From Chaetorhynchus papuensis (Eukaryota; Chordata; Aves; Passeriformes; Rhipiduridae), in NCBI GenBank assembly GCA_013396525.1, contig VWYX01000632.1, positions 196,930 to 260,929 of the forward strand: DNA of 64,000 bases. Reading direction: 5' to 3'. The notes under the pieces are model-generated. The model worked only from the letters and a program-made list of their open reading frames with translations, did not search any database and was not told the DNA's origin. This document shows positions 48,226 through 61,218 of this stretch, in pieces (the stretch's first letter is position 1; every line of letters begins with the position of its first letter). A program made the position numbers and the translations under genes.

Positions 48226-48640
48226 CCTGTCAGTCGTGTCCTGGGCAGCATCAAAAGAGAGGTGGACGGCAGGTTAAGGGAGGTGATTCTGCCCCTCTTC
48301 TCTGCCTTCATGAGACACCAAATGGAGTTCTGCATCCATCTCTGGGACCCCCTGCAACAGAAGGACATGGACCTGCTGGAGTGGGTCCAGAGAAGGGCCA
48401 TGAAGATGATCAGAGAGCTGAAGCAATTCTCCTGTGAAGACAGGTTGAGACAGCTGGGGTTATTCAGCCTGGAGAAGAGAAGGCTTTGGAGAGACCTTAT
48501 AGCAGCCTTCCAATACCTAAAAAGAGCTTATAAAAAAAGGTGAAGAGTGACTTTTTGCATGGGCAGACAGTGACAGGGCAAGGGGAAAGATTTTAAATTT
48601 AGAAAAGGGGAGAAGATTAGCTATAGAAATAATTATATCT
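48226..48640 (+). mobile_element. CR1 LINE, ORF2 C-terminus, missing its 3' end
   Basis: A well-preserved CR1 internal piece in sense orientation. The frame at 48262-48543 is open for 93 codons and reads MEFCIHLWDPLQQKDMDLLE, WVQRRAMKMIRELKQFSCED and LFSLEKRRLWRDLIAAFQY. This is the ORF2 C-terminal region without stops. Similarity then runs into the UTR (GTGACAGGGCAAGGGGAAAG, GAAGATTAGCTATAGAAAT) and stops near 48640, before the last 200 or so bases and the 8-bp tail units seen in other copies. It is not a host gene despite the open frame. Confidence 0.92.
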
Positions 48641-51600
48641 ACTCTATTCATTTAAAACCCTCTTTGTAGAATCATTAATTTTATCATATATAGTTGACTT
48701 TTTTCTCTCCAGAATGCCAGGGAAGAGTCATGCCGTGAAAATAGAGCTTCATTTATTTCAGTAAATACATGCTGTGTTCTGTGCAAAATGTAAAAGATGT
48801 AAGAATACTGGCATAAACTATCAGTGAAGGAGAATGTATTAATATCAGAATATGAGACTAATATCCTTTTTTGTTGTTATATAGAATCTAAACTTTTTTT
48901 CCTAAAGAAAAGAAAACTTTGTTTTTCAAAGAATTTACCTACTACCACTAGTCTTAATTTCATAAATGACCCTTCTGTGCTACAGAATATTTGCCAGACA
49001 TATGCACCCAGGTTGCAGCACTCCTTCATTCTAAACCCTTTACTCCAAGAGAATTTAAATTCACATCATCATTTATCTGCCTAAAAAATTATTTAATTAC
49101 TAGATTACACACTTTCTCTGCTTGTCAGTGCTGTGGCAATTTGACACACATGTGATCCGTGCTTTGCTAAGAGTCCAGAAGTTTCTAAATGCAACAGGTG
49201 TAACCTAAACATCTCTGTGCTGAACAGTTTATAGGTCATAAAGGCAGCATAGTTAATCATTAAAAAAAAAAAAAGAAGAATCTGTTGGTTGAATTTTCCA
49301 ATTTTGTAATGCTTGCTTTAGTTGATGGTATACAGCAGGTGAAGTGAAACTGAAGGAACAAACTATAAACAGTTAAATCCTTTTAGGAATAAATAACTGT
49401 AGCATTTGATTACAATTTTATCCATCCAGGATATATAAGAAGAAGAAAAGAATCAAGCATCCAAAATGCATGTGGTATACTGAAGTAATAAAGTCTAGAG
49501 ACAGTTGAAAAGTTGACTGCTTCTGAGGTACTGGTAGAATGAAGTCCTTGGAATGGTATAAATAGAAGTACAAGTTGAAAGCTGAAGTCTGTTTTGTTTT
49601 GTTTTGTTTTTTTTTTAAGTGAGTGAACAGATATTGTGGTCCTTACCATTCACAGTTGCTAAAATTAACATACCATTTATGACCGCAGTGAATTTTATGT
49701 TGGCACACATTTTTTGACACATTTATTTCATAGTACCTCATTGGGAAAATGACCTGATTCTTTCCTTGTGTGAAAAACTACCCTTCATTCTCCTGTAAGT
49801 CTTTACTTTGGTCCACTAGAAATGCATCAAGTCTATGATTGATAAATGCGTACTAACATTTTGTTCTAGCTCTGTAGATGAGGCTGACAGTAAAGGTGCT
49901 TGTTAGTGTAACTAAAAATATCCTTCAACAGAATGGGAAAATTAGTTTTATATTTCCTCTTCTGTTACTGTCACCCTAATGTCAGAGCACTCAGTAGCTC
50001 TTTGTATGAGTATTTTCAAGAAATCTTTTTCTTTTTTTAATAGAAAGTTGAATCTATGTATCCATAACTTCAGTAATTTCATAATTCTGAAGAATTAATT
50101 TAAAAAAAATGTTAGAAAGTAGGTGTCTATAGAAAAGGAACCACTTGCACCAATTAAATGTGGGATTTATAACTTTACTTAGTGGTCTGGCCTAAAAAAG
50201 AAGTTAACTCTGAAATCCCTCTTGTCACATTTGTGAGCAAAAATCTCTTTACAAGAATCACTGACATATGCTAGTAGATTGTTAGATGATGATGTATATC
50301 CCTGTAGCACAAATCCAATATAGCCAAAGTATTCATATGAAAATAATAATATAATGAGTAAATAAAATAGCATAATAAAGGTATATCAAAGTCATCCTTG
50401 CCGAAGAAGATCTATCAACTTGTCTCTAAAATCTATACCAGGGGACACAGATCAACTTAGTACACACAAAAAGTCTGTTTCATAGTCATAAAACCCATAC
50501 TGCCTCCCAGAACCACCCAGAAGCCACAAAGCTGTGACTAGTCCTAGAATGGTTTTGTCTGCTTTTAGCAGAATTTTGTACCCTTTTAAATTCCTAAACT
50601 GAACAAACTGCATTGACAGTATGTGTTGCCCCTGTACTTTGACTGACCATGTTCTCCATGGAAAGTGGGGATTTTTGTAATATGGAAGGTTGTCAGTTAA
50701 ATAGGGATGACCATTCTATTTATCCTAAGAAAATTGAGGAAGAGGATGTTTGGTCTTTAATGAATATAATTTATACTCAAAAGTTAAAGGATTTTTTTCC
50801 CTTAAAATATCCAACAACTTCCACTCATTTATTTGGATACTTAGTCACAATGTAACAAAAAATCTTTTCTTTAAATTTTAAAAAGAATATTTCTAGACTA
50901 AACTCAGTTAAGTTTTTACAAATAAATAACTGAAAAAATTGAAAAATAAAATAACACATTTTTCATCTTCATTAGAGAAAGGAATAATAAAGACCACAAA
51001 CAGTGACTAAAGATAAAAAAGTAGAAATTGCCAAATTCCTGGTAGAAAAGTTATTCGCCACTCTTTTGCCACACTGGAAGCAAACAACAAGAAGAAGCAC
51101 ATTTTTTACAGATTAATTTGCTTCTGTGACCTTAACTAAACAAAATTTTACATGTAATTCCTTTTCCTTCATTTATGTGCTTAAGGTGTAAACTAGATTT
51201 TCTGCCAATTCCATTAGTAAGAGTGAAGAGGATGTATGAACTTCTGTCTAATTCTGTACCACTCTTGGCTTTTATTTTTGGTTGGCTTCTTTGAGAATTA
51301 CATACATCATAAAGATGCGCCTCTCACGCTTGCCTCACATTTATGTACCTCACTCTTTAGCACTAGTCTTTGTAATGGTAGAGACTTGGGAATGAACTAA
51401 GAAATCTATTTATTGAATATCTCAAAGAAATAGAAACAAGATATAGATAAAGATTATTTTTTTCTTACTGATTCTGCTTTTTTTTTTTCACTCTTCCCAT
51501 AAAACTAACATTCAAAAAAAATAAATCCAAAGTACAGTTCCTCTTATATAAGCTGATTTTATGGTTCTATTTCTCTGAATTTATGCTGTGTTTTGTGGGC

Positions 51601-52077
51601 TATTTTGGTTATAAATCTTAGAGTACCTCTTAATATACAATAGCTTTCTGATGATAATATACTGCAATATTTTCTAGAGCCTTGGAGAAACTGGAGAAAT
51701 TAAGCAAAATTCTGCAAGTATGAACAATTTTTTTTTAATTGTCTTGGTTTTTTTCTGAAGTAACTTGTTAGGTTAATGAAGAAGAACATTTATGAGAAGT
51801 GTTCCAGTAGGGAAATCCATTAATCACTTACAAAAATACTGAGTGTAATCTTTTTCCTTTCTTTCATGATCAGTGAAATACCAACAGTATATTTGAAATT
51901 GTGAGAAAGTCTAATACCCTAGATCTTTGTGAGCAGAATGGAGAGAAGACTTGATCAAGTTACCTGATACTGTTTAATTATCCTATGCACTTATTTAATT
52001 ATCTAGCACTTTCTTAAAATTCAGAAATAATTTATGAAGTGACTGGTTTTTGCAGATTATGACAAATGAACCACTTC
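48641..52077. other. unassigned AT-rich sequence
   Basis: No supported gene. Two A/T low-complexity spots occur at 49261-49275 (A-rich) and 49591-49617 (TTTTG units). Short frames (for example 48824-49084 and 50649-50855) lack motifs. Confidence 0.5.
49591..49617. repeat. (TTTTG)n then poly(T)
   Basis: Three GTTTT units, then a run of ten or more T. Confidence 0.85.
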
Positions 52078-52330
52078 TAAGGCCAGAAGAGACCATTAAA
52101 TCATTTATTCTGACTGCCTATATAGTGTAGGTCATAGAATCACTCTAATATTTATCTTCACACTTTGCATTTGAGCTTAAAATCCCTTTCAAGAATGCAC
52201 TTGACTTGACTTGAAGACTTCAATACAGGATTTCCATTTGGTAATTGGTGAAAAATTCATTTTTTACTTAAAATAAAACACTTATTTTGAATGTGGTCCA
52301 CTGATTTCTATTATCTCACGTTTTTTTTGA
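52078..52330 (-). mobile_element. ancient CR1/L3-like relic, antisense
   Basis: The plus strand reads AGGCCAGAAGAGACCATTAA, then TCTGACTGCC, GTAGGTCATAGAATCAC, CTTGACTTGAAGACTTCAA, and TTTCCATTTGGTAATTGGTG followed by AAAAATTCATTTTTTAC. The order matches, at low identity, an old amniote CR1-type 3' end in antisense (AGGCCAGAAGGGACCAT, TCTAGTCTGACC, CACAGGCCATAGAA, GACTTCAAG, TTTCCA..GGTTAAT). This is a layer of repeat older than the avian CR1 copies in the window. Confidence 0.5.
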
Positions 52331-55300
52331 GTGTTAGCTTTTTTTTATATCACTAATGTGGACAAGAGCATGACCTACATGTATTTGACTTTGACTGATT
52401 AGCTTATATATTCTATAAGCAAAAAGTGACTCCTTTCAGGAAGAATTATCTTGCTACAAGGTTTGTTTTGTTTTAAAAATACTATCTCTCCAAAACTCTA
52501 AATAATTAATATATTATATTTTCTTAATGTGTAAGTTTTTATCTATTTGATCCCAGCATCAGGGACTTGGTGTTGCCATTCTACTGGGAATTTCACAGGA
52601 GTGCTAAACTCATGATAAGAAAGTAAAAAGAGCGAGTTTCTCTGGTGTAGTGAAAAGAAAATGTGTGCTTCCTACCACAAACTGGGCAAAACAATGACCC
52701 TTGTTACGAATTGCACACAGTGAGAAGAGACTAGTCTCAGGCGGGAGCAGCAAGGGCAGCCTGTTCCACAAAGGGAGGCAAGCTGGGAGCCAAAGATGAA
52801 AATAGATGGGTAAAGCAGTAATCTCACTGATAAGGAGTCAACAAGGTGCACTGGAAAAAGGTTCTTCGATTATGGTCGGATGGAGACACAGAACCTTAAT
52901 TTCTCCAGGGTCATAGCAGCAACCCGGAATGCTGAGCTCTAACCCTGCCTCAGTTTGTGACATCTTAACTAATTTAGTTAAAATCCTATTCTTAAAGTTA
53001 TTTTAGCATTTGATATCTGCATGTCTTCTGCTTGAAACAATGAAGACTACTGTTTATGTGAACATAATGTCCTTAATATTTGCCCAAAGCTTTCTTTTGT
53101 GGAGAAATATTGAAAGTTTTCTATACCTTAACACCTTGCTCCATTTTGGAATAAATCAGTTGCATAATTTCAGTGATAAAAACTATTAAGTCATGATCTT
53201 GAAGAGGTGGGGTAGAGTAGTTTCATTCACATGCATAAAGCCATTTCACTGGAAGTTATGTGCCTCAGAGAACCCTGCAGTTGTCGGAAACACAGTGTGT
53301 GAGTGTACAAGTACAGTGCAGATGATCAAGTGAGTCTTTGAGGTCTGTCTCTCCTAATTTAGCAAAGTACATGTGCAATTGAATAGTCACTTTGATCTAC
53401 TGATGGCTACACTTTTGGTCAGTGTAATGTCTGGCAGCAGGAGATGCATTAAAGAGACAGATGAGCGTTAAATAGGAAACAACTGAGAAGATCCTTTTCC
53501 AGAGAGAGTTGTAAATTCTCTAGGCTCGGTTTTGTTTCCTGACAGCTTTATGGCTAAACCCTGTTTTATATATACCAACATGTCTTTATTTAAGGATACT
53601 GGTAGCATTTTTATGAAATATACCCAGTGGGGTCAACAACTATTTATTCTACCATCTTTTCTCCACCACAACTCCACCCTGGATCTAGAACTGCTTAGTC
53701 TTGAATTAAAGTCTATTCATGAAGATTTCTAAAATACAGTTTTGAGTAATAGTAATAAAAGATGAGCTCTTATTTAGAACCAGTACTGCAGGAAAGTGTG
53801 TGCTCACCACCCATCCCCACATTAAAGAGATTATACCCATACTGATGCTTTATATTCATACAGACTTAGGCTTCAACAGTTTGCACCCTATTTCAGGTTC
53901 ATAAAAAGATTAGAGTTTGTTTAGGCAGTACTTCTCTCATGTGTTTTGTGAGATAATCTAAGATCAGTAGGGATTCCAAGGTAAGCACAGATAATTGCTC
54001 TGGGGCAGACATTCTCTCAAGCAAGCCTTGTAATGTTTAATTTCCTTGTCCTGTAGGCATGTAGGAACCAAGTCTCGGTTCCTGTTTCATGAGTTACCAA
54101 ATTAATTTTTCATGAGCTTTTACCAGTATAAGGTTGCAATTATCCAGGCTTCAGTTAGTGTCTTCATTGCTGTGTGGGTTTTGAACCAATTTTTTTTTTT
54201 CCTAGGTTGTAATAGTACATAGCTTCCTTTCAGTGCTATAATGCCTAAGAAAATATTATTCTCTGCTAATCATAACAGCTGACAGGTACTGATATGAGTT
54301 TGTAACAGGTTTTGAAACAAACAAAGAGGAGAATATTTGCACGTGTTGCTTGTAAATGTTGTTACCGGTAGTGAATAGCACTCTTTATAGAAGGGTAAGA
54401 GTTGTTTGTGTCTATAATAATAGCTCATTGCAGCTATTTTTAAATTACTTGGATTTTGTCGGCCACAATTAAAATCAGAAAAAAGTAAGTTTATCTTTTT
54501 ATTTCAGGAAGGTCTATGTGGCCTTTTTTGCAATATATCCTTTTCAGCATGCACCAAACACATTGCATAACTGGCATGCGTTTCCCTCTGCAGGCATCAC
54601 AGCAAGGAGAAAGGCATGAAATAAGGCAAGGAATAAGGCATGAAATACTGCTTTTTGAAATGAACAACAGAACATAAACAATAAAAAAATGTTAAAAATC
54701 TCTGGTCATACATTCTTTTCTGCTAAAAGTTAGGAAAATATAAGTGTATATCTTGTGTACTTTCTGCTAAGTCAATAAGAGCACAATGAAATTAAATTTT
54801 AATACATTTTAAATAATTTTAATAATTTTAATACATTAAAATACATTTTAATATTGATTATGATTAAAAAAAACAAGACAGAGGTTGCTACAAACTGAAA
54901 AGAACACAATCAATTCAGTATATTTCACTTGAAAGATATATTCGAAAGATTTACTTCTCAGAAATGCATTCTTCCAGAGCTGTCTCTGTCTGATGAAATG
55001 GTTATTTTAACACATTCTGAAGATTCTTCTATCAAAGATTTTTCTACCTCTTTTGCTCTGTTTCAGCCTATCAATCTCAAACTACGGTTCAAGATTATTT
55101 AAGTTTATTGGCTATTTCTGTCATATGGAAAACTGCAGTGATGTGGTATAGAATACAGGGCACACATTTTGTTAATAGGTGAAACATATTTTCTCTAATA
55201 TTTTCTTGGGAAAAATTATCTAAAGGAGTAAATTGCTTATTGTTAGAAGGAAAAATTCATTTTGGAACACTAGGCTGTGTCTGAACTAAAGTCTCAAGTT

Positions 55301-57469
55301 ATATGACAGAACTGTGCATTAAACTCAATTTAAAGAAACATAACAGTTAACTTATAAGTCATTTTGTGGAGTTGTTTGGTTTTTTTTTATTCAAATGTCA
55401 GTAGCATTTAATTATTAAAAATTAATGTATTTTGAAACAGCAGCTGGAAGTGTGCCTGCAGAGTGAGATATTGCATTTCTCTAATTCTAAAGGAGTAAAT
55501 TTTCAATTGTTCTTGTCATTTTTTCTGGATCTCAGAACAAACAAAAATTAATTTTACTTTTCTCTTTGCTATTTAAATTTAGTATTTAGGTGTTAGAGAC
55601 ACATGAACTACCTAAATAATGCTTTGCTGTTAATTTTACTTAATATGCCAAATCAGTTTAATTACAGTTTCTATAAATAATCTATGCAAAATACTTGCCT
55701 GAACAGAATGCACTTTTCCTTCTGTATGTGGCACATTTTAATACTTAAAAGCATTAGAACAGATGTTAGGTGCCTCCTAAACTTGTTTTCAGTTTTCTTT
55801 TATTTATATGTTAATGAGATTTTAATTACTTCATGAATACTTAAACAACCTGAGGGTGCCTGATATCATTAGCTTGAACATGACAAGCACCTCAAGTGAC
55901 CACATGGGAAGAATAAAATTGCTTTTAGTTCACTTGAAGACAGAAAGATGAATTCATTTCACCCCCTGCTATGTTCTACCTGCCACACAGAACTGAGTAA
56001 GCTGTGGGCACTGATTCAGTCTCACTTCAGTGTGACCAAAAGTATCTGAGGAAGGAATGTGCACCAAAGTGCATAAATCGTTCCTTTTCAGTTTGCTTCA
56101 CTGTCCTTCAGTAAACAATCACGGAATGTTTTTTTTGCTGTGTCTTATTTCTTCTTAATAGTTTTTTAAGGCAAAATTATTTTCTGTCATGTAAATTTCT
56201 GTGTTCCATTCTTGTAAAATTATGCACAACGTGCCCTACGGTGATCAAATTATCCAGCATGAAAAGCAGTATGGAAAATGTTTAACTGTCTATCAGGAAA
56301 ATTGTTGCAATAAAAGTATTATTTCTGGGTGTTGCAAAGGAATAGACAGGGCTGACTCTTACCTATGGAAAGAATAAAGTGAAAAAACTAAAAAAAAAAT
56401 TATTTTAATGGAATAGGATTTTTAACAGTGGCTCTATTTTTTGTATGCTCACTATGTAGTCTATGTGAATAAAATAATGTTTCTGATACTTCGTTTACCT
56501 TATTCACATGGTCCTCCTTCTCATGATACACATAAGAAAAGAGAATGGCAATAACATGAGCACTACAAGTTAAAATGACAACAAAAAACTCCCTTTCTTT
56601 TCATGGGGTGGAGGGACATTTGCCCAATCTGTAAATTAATTTTTGAAGGGGTTTATTTAATTTTGATTTAGTTTCTGCAGACAATCCCTCTTCAATAAAT
56701 TCTACTTCTATAAATGAATCATGGAAGAGCATGCCTTAAGTAATGCAGACACTTCCAAAATACATTATATGACAAAGTTTAACAACTCCCAGGAAGAAAC
56801 ATTTCATTTGTTCATTACTGTATCATATACCCATTTGCATTCAGTCTTAATGATGCTGAAACTGTAGCTCAGCTAGGCATGACAACAAAGTTGTGAATAA
56901 AAAAGAAATATTCAAGGTCCTACATTGAAAGCTTTGTCTAATCTGTTTTTCTCGTGGCTGGACAGGAAATGGAGAATATCAGAGCAGCTTAGCAAAAGAA
57001 ATCAACCAACGGTGAGATGAAAGGGATGGACCACAAACACACTGTAAAAAGAATGATGATTTTACTAATAAAAGAATGCAAGTATTTTCCAAAAGTTAAA
57101 CCCCTGCCCTGAGGAGGTCATATTTGTCAGGGAAGCACTGAAGCATCAAGTCTATCTCTGACCTTTCTAGCTTTATAAGAATAATAATCTCTGTTAATTC
57201 AAGTGCCTGAAAAAATAAAAAAGCAGTATGTTAGACAGAGAGAGGCTTTCTTTGAACATCAGACATGTCCAAGATAAAGCTGTATAGCTTTTGTTTCCTT
57301 TTCTTACTTTTTTTCATTATATTGGATGTCAATGCACAGGTATGGATATCATGTGTCCATGCACCAAGGAAAACTTTTGTTAGATAGGTCCATTAGATGA
57401 AAATCTGTGTGCCTTCTCTATGCTTATGGAGAAACAGTTACCAAAAAAGAGCAGGCTGCAAGAAAAGAA
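52331..57469. other. unassigned AT-rich sequence
   Basis: About 5 kb with no gene recognised. The patch at 52640-52960 is slightly GC-richer and unexplained. The region at 54780-54860 is a low-complexity ATTTTAATA patch. The stretch at 55560-55900 has a non-repetitive, homeodomain-site-rich look (TTAATGAG, AATTAC) that could be conserved non-coding DNA, but this is only an impression. Confidence 0.45.
54780..54860. repeat. A/T low-complexity ATTTTAAT repeat
   Basis: Irregular copies of ATTTTAATA and TACATTTTAA, some in inverted order. Confidence 0.7.
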
Positions 57470-58345
57470 AAGAAATGTGCTGAGGGATAATTTCTGAAAT
57501 TCTCTCAGGAACTGAATAGCTCCAGAAACTGTCAGTCCTTTGAAGCCTCAGGAACAGACAAAGTCAGAATGGCAGGAGCAGCTGAATGTGTTCAAGGCCG
57601 CTAACATACATCTGCTTCAGCAAAATGTTCTATACTTCTAACCACATCCAAGAGGCAACAGCTCTACATGTAGACAGAGACTACAGGTTCCTCGATATGC
57701 CTGGTAAAACGTGAGACTCATAGAGGTATTTTCCAACCACTTAGAAAGAAAGTAGAGGCACATCTCTGTGACCCTTGGCACCTGTGTAAACTGTTGGGGT
57801 CGGGCTCTCAGCTGAGGATCCACACGCATTTCTGTGGGTGAGAGGGGCTGTGGAGCTGTGAAGCAGTCAGAGTTACTGTGTAAAGTTATTTCTGTAAACA
57901 ATAGCAGCTCAATAAAAAGAATAACATCTTAATTATTATAAGATGTTCTAGTAAACACTGGCTGTGATCTGCCTTCAGAGTTCAACCTTCAGGCTTGCAA
58001 ATCCTTTTGCAGACAGTCAGGGGGCAGAAATAGTGGCCTGCTCCTGAAGGGATGGAGAGGTGGGTGCCAAGGATGACAGGCAGGGCAATGCCCTCAGTGA
58101 CAGAGACACAGATCCACAGATCCACAGATCTTCCTGAACAACAAGAGCAGAACAGGTCTGGTGCTGGTAAGCAGGTTCAGCCAACAGCTGGCAGCAGTTG
58201 TCAGGTCAATGTATACAGGGTCCAGAGTATGTGTAAGATCCCTGTTGGGATCCAAGTCAGTGTATAGGCAGGGCTCTGTAAGGATCAGTTCCTTACACAC
58301 CCTACCTAGTCAATCCAGCTCTGTCCCGGCTCTATTAAATACACA
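57470..58345 (+). mobile_element. possible LTR-like GC-richer block
   Basis: A GC-richer block in AT-rich flanks with AATAAA at 57911-57916. GC-rich sequence lies both before (TTGGGGTCGGGCTCTCAGC) and after the signal, a plausible U3-R-U5 layout. Sequence such as GTGAGAGGGGCTGTGGAGCT and GAAGCAGTCAGAGTTACTGT looks like retroviral LTR from bird genomes, by memory only. I found no TG...CA borders or target duplication. Overlapping frames on both strands (57638-57901, 58052-58415) share no known motif. Confidence 0.35.
58107..58130. repeat. perfect 8-bp triplication CACAGATC
   Basis: CACAGATC occurs three times without spacer or mismatch. Confidence 0.95.
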
Positions 58346-59115
58346 TGCTCTAACAGCACATGAAGAATCAAAATCCATAGTCTCACATAAAATAAAGATT
58401 GATATTTTAGGATAGAAAAAAACTCACTTTAATTTCTGAGTCATAGAGATATGATTTCATAGTTCATAGGATCTACACTCTGCACAGTCTAGCACCTCTG
58501 CACCATTTCACCTTGGGAAAAGGAATCACTTTCACAGGCACAAATGTAGCCGTAATTGCTCAAACTTTGGATCATGCCTTCATTTTGCCAGGGAAGAAGA
58601 AGTGATAGAAGTCAATGATAAAATATATCTTTCAGAAGTAGGGTGGAAATTTGTTTTTAATAACCAAACAACTTTGCATCTTTAAATGAAAAGTCAGAAT
58701 AGCCAGACAAAGGAGAAAAATTTTGCAAATATAAACATTAGGTTATTATATTTCAAAGTGACAAAGATTTTTTCATCACGTCGGAAAAAACATTAAGGAC
58801 ACGTTTATAAATCTCTCTCCTCTACTTACAGTGCAACATGCAGTGCTCCACAAGGTATTGTTTCTATTCCCACTCAGGCTGGGTATTTAGAAGAGATCTG
58901 AAACTTCAAAGTCTTGTCCTTCTAAAGCATAAAAATATTACACTACAGGCAAATTTGTGCTAGTAGGATTTGTTTGATCAAAAGTAGTGCTAATCAACCA
59001 GAATTCCCTAACAATCAATGAGGAGAAATAAGGACTTGAGGGACAAAATAGCTGCCAAAACAGAGGTTACTGGAGTCACTTAGAGATCCCAGTATTTCCC
59101 ATATATTCTCAAGCT
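58346..59115. other. unassigned sequence, nothing identified
   Basis: Between two GC-richer blocks. No gene or repeat recognised. Confidence 0.5.
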
Positions 59116-59119
59116 TTAT

Positions 59120-59455
59120 TTCTGAAGCACACAGGAGACCCGCAGAGAAGAGGGTGTCTGAGCAGCAGTCAGACCTGTTTTGTCACTGCCAGAAGTCACC
59201 CTGTGACACTTCAGCTTCTGTCCAGGTTGGGCACAGCAGTCTTCCTGAGAGCTGCAGTGAGCAGCTGCACTTCAGCAAGTGGGGTGATACATGGGGACCC
59301 ACATTTCAGGTGCATGTGCCTGGCACCCTGGGCTTCTGTCACACTGATGAGTACATCAGTGAGGGATGGGGATCATCAGCGATGCACAAAAAACCAGAAC
59401 CCACACCTACCCCAGGGAGAAGTGGGTTTGTAGTGTGATTCTGGGTCAGGGATTA
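59120..59455. other. GC-richer block with an open frame, unknown
   Basis: Contrasts with the AT-rich flanks. A plus-strand frame at 59154-59438 is open for 94 codons, with an overlapping second frame at 59203-59433. The predicted peptide has several Cys, His and Ser residues (for example LFCHCQKSPCDTSASVQVGH) but no motif that I can name, and no clear splice sites frame it. It may be a decayed LTR or retroelement. An exon is possible but unsupported. Confidence 0.35.
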
Positions 59456-60984
59456 GAAATTCTACAATGAGTTGTAGAAAGGTTTTTAGGATATTGATCC
59501 TGAATGTGTGGTTCAATGACTGCTAGTTAATTGCACGTTTTTAATAAATTAATAGACCACTTCTATCCTGATTTCTTTTAAGTCAAGTGAATTGAGCTTT
59601 TTTTCCCCCTGCAACTTACGAGCTAAATTATCAATGATTTTCTTAATTAATAATGCAGGTACCTGATATCCACAACAAAATTAAAATTATTTCAGCCAAA
59701 AAAAGAGTTTGAGAGATAGAATGTGTCCATTTCAAAACAGAAGCAAGCAGAAATCAAGGAACTAAAGCTATGAAATTTTATAAAAGGTATGTGCATAGTA
59801 ATGATCATTAGTGGCTAAATTCTGCATTTAACAGACACTGCATCCATAAATAATCATTTGTCTCCAAGCATTGCTGTCTGATACATCTTTGTGGACTGAT
59901 TCATTCAGTGGTTCAACATATTATTGCTGTTCTACAATACTATGCTTAATTGCAATAATGATATATTAACAGGCGTGTATTTTTTTTTATATAAATGTTT
60001 TAACCCTATGCTATGGAATTTCACTATTGACCTGTATATTGAAGAAGCAGAATCCTTTCTACTGTTCATACTGAATCTTTTGTCTGAGCTATGAATTTAA
60101 TGTCTGACACTTTTGAAAACACTTTCAAATTCTGTCTGGCTAGATAATTTTTTTTGTATCCCTAGCCAATAGCTAGACTCTGCTTTTAGCTTTACAGTAG
60201 TATTGCTTTGTACTCATGAGTGGACAACAAATATAATATTTGACTTCAGGCTGCAGCTTGTACTTGTGATGATCCATTAGAAAGGAAAAAATAAATAATA
60301 AAATTTAAATAATAAAAAATTATGACCACCTTCACAAAACAAATGAAAAACAAATGAAGAATAGCAAAGGCAGTCTATATGCCTGAAAGCTGAAGGGAGT
60401 TCTGAGAAGAGAAGTTCATGTGCTTGTTTGTGAGTTGTTTATCTTGTGCCCTTGCTGAGATACACCAATCTATAACCAGGCTTTTGTTCAGGTAGTGTGT
60501 GTGAACGTGGAACAGAAAGAGAGGACATCACTTTGTTTAGGGTACATCAGATGCACAGCACTGTGCTGTCCTCCAGTTTCTCTTGCGCCTTCCATTTTCT
60601 TAAAGCCACATATGACAAAAAGAAGTCATGTAGGAAATTTTTGGCAGTGTAGAAAGATTCTGATAGTGGATATATAATATTTGACAGTGCTGATATTCAG
60701 GATTCACTATGGACATTCATAGCAAAATGTCCAGGTGATAAACCAGAGAAAGAGAATTCATTAAAAGGCCTTTTACTGGCCCAGTACAATAGAATTATAA
60801 AGACTTCACTTGTTGTAAGTTCTTATAGTTTTGAAAATTTAAATTTTCAAATGAATGAGGAAAGATTACCTTTGCTATAACTTTGCTAAACAAATGTAGG
60901 GTTCCCACAATCTTGTAATATGTAAACATGAATAGCAATTAGCTGCTGACTAAATGTTGTAAGACACCTAAAAGATGTTTAATT
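59456..60984. other. unassigned AT-rich sequence
   Basis: No gene or transposon recognised. Contains a 22-bp palindrome at 60830-60851. Confidence 0.5.
60830..60851. repeat. 22-bp perfect palindrome
   Basis: TTTGAAAATTT followed directly by its reverse complement AAATTTTCAAA. Confidence 0.9.
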
Positions 60985-61218
60985 ATTTGGATTCAATATT
61001 ATGAAGAAATTCTCTGTGAGGGTTGTGACACTAGAACAGGTTGCCTAGAGAGGTTGTGGATGTCCCTTCCCTGGAAGTGTTCAAGGACGGGTTGGATGGG
61101 GCTTTGAATATCCAGGTCTAGTGGAAGGTGTTCCTGCCCAGAGCAGGGAGATTGGATCTAGATGATCTTAAAAGTTCCTTACAACCCAAACCATTCCATG
61201 ATTTTATGATTCTATAAT
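60985..61218 (+). mobile_element. CR1 LINE 3' end with intact tail
   Basis: Sense-orientation CR1 3' end. It starts in the GAAGAAATTCTCTGTGAGGG segment and continues with ACACTAGAACAGGTTGCCTA, GGTTGGATGGGGCTTTGAAT and GTCTAGTGGAAGGTGTTCCT. It ends with ACAACCCAAACC and the degenerate tail units ATTCCATG, ATTTTATG, ATTCTATA. This is a standard 5'-truncated insertion of the same UTR type as the 42-46 kb copies. Confidence 0.93.

Noticed and set aside
48262..48543. 93-codon plus-strand frame as a host gene
   Set aside because: It matches the CR1 ORF2 C-terminus throughout.
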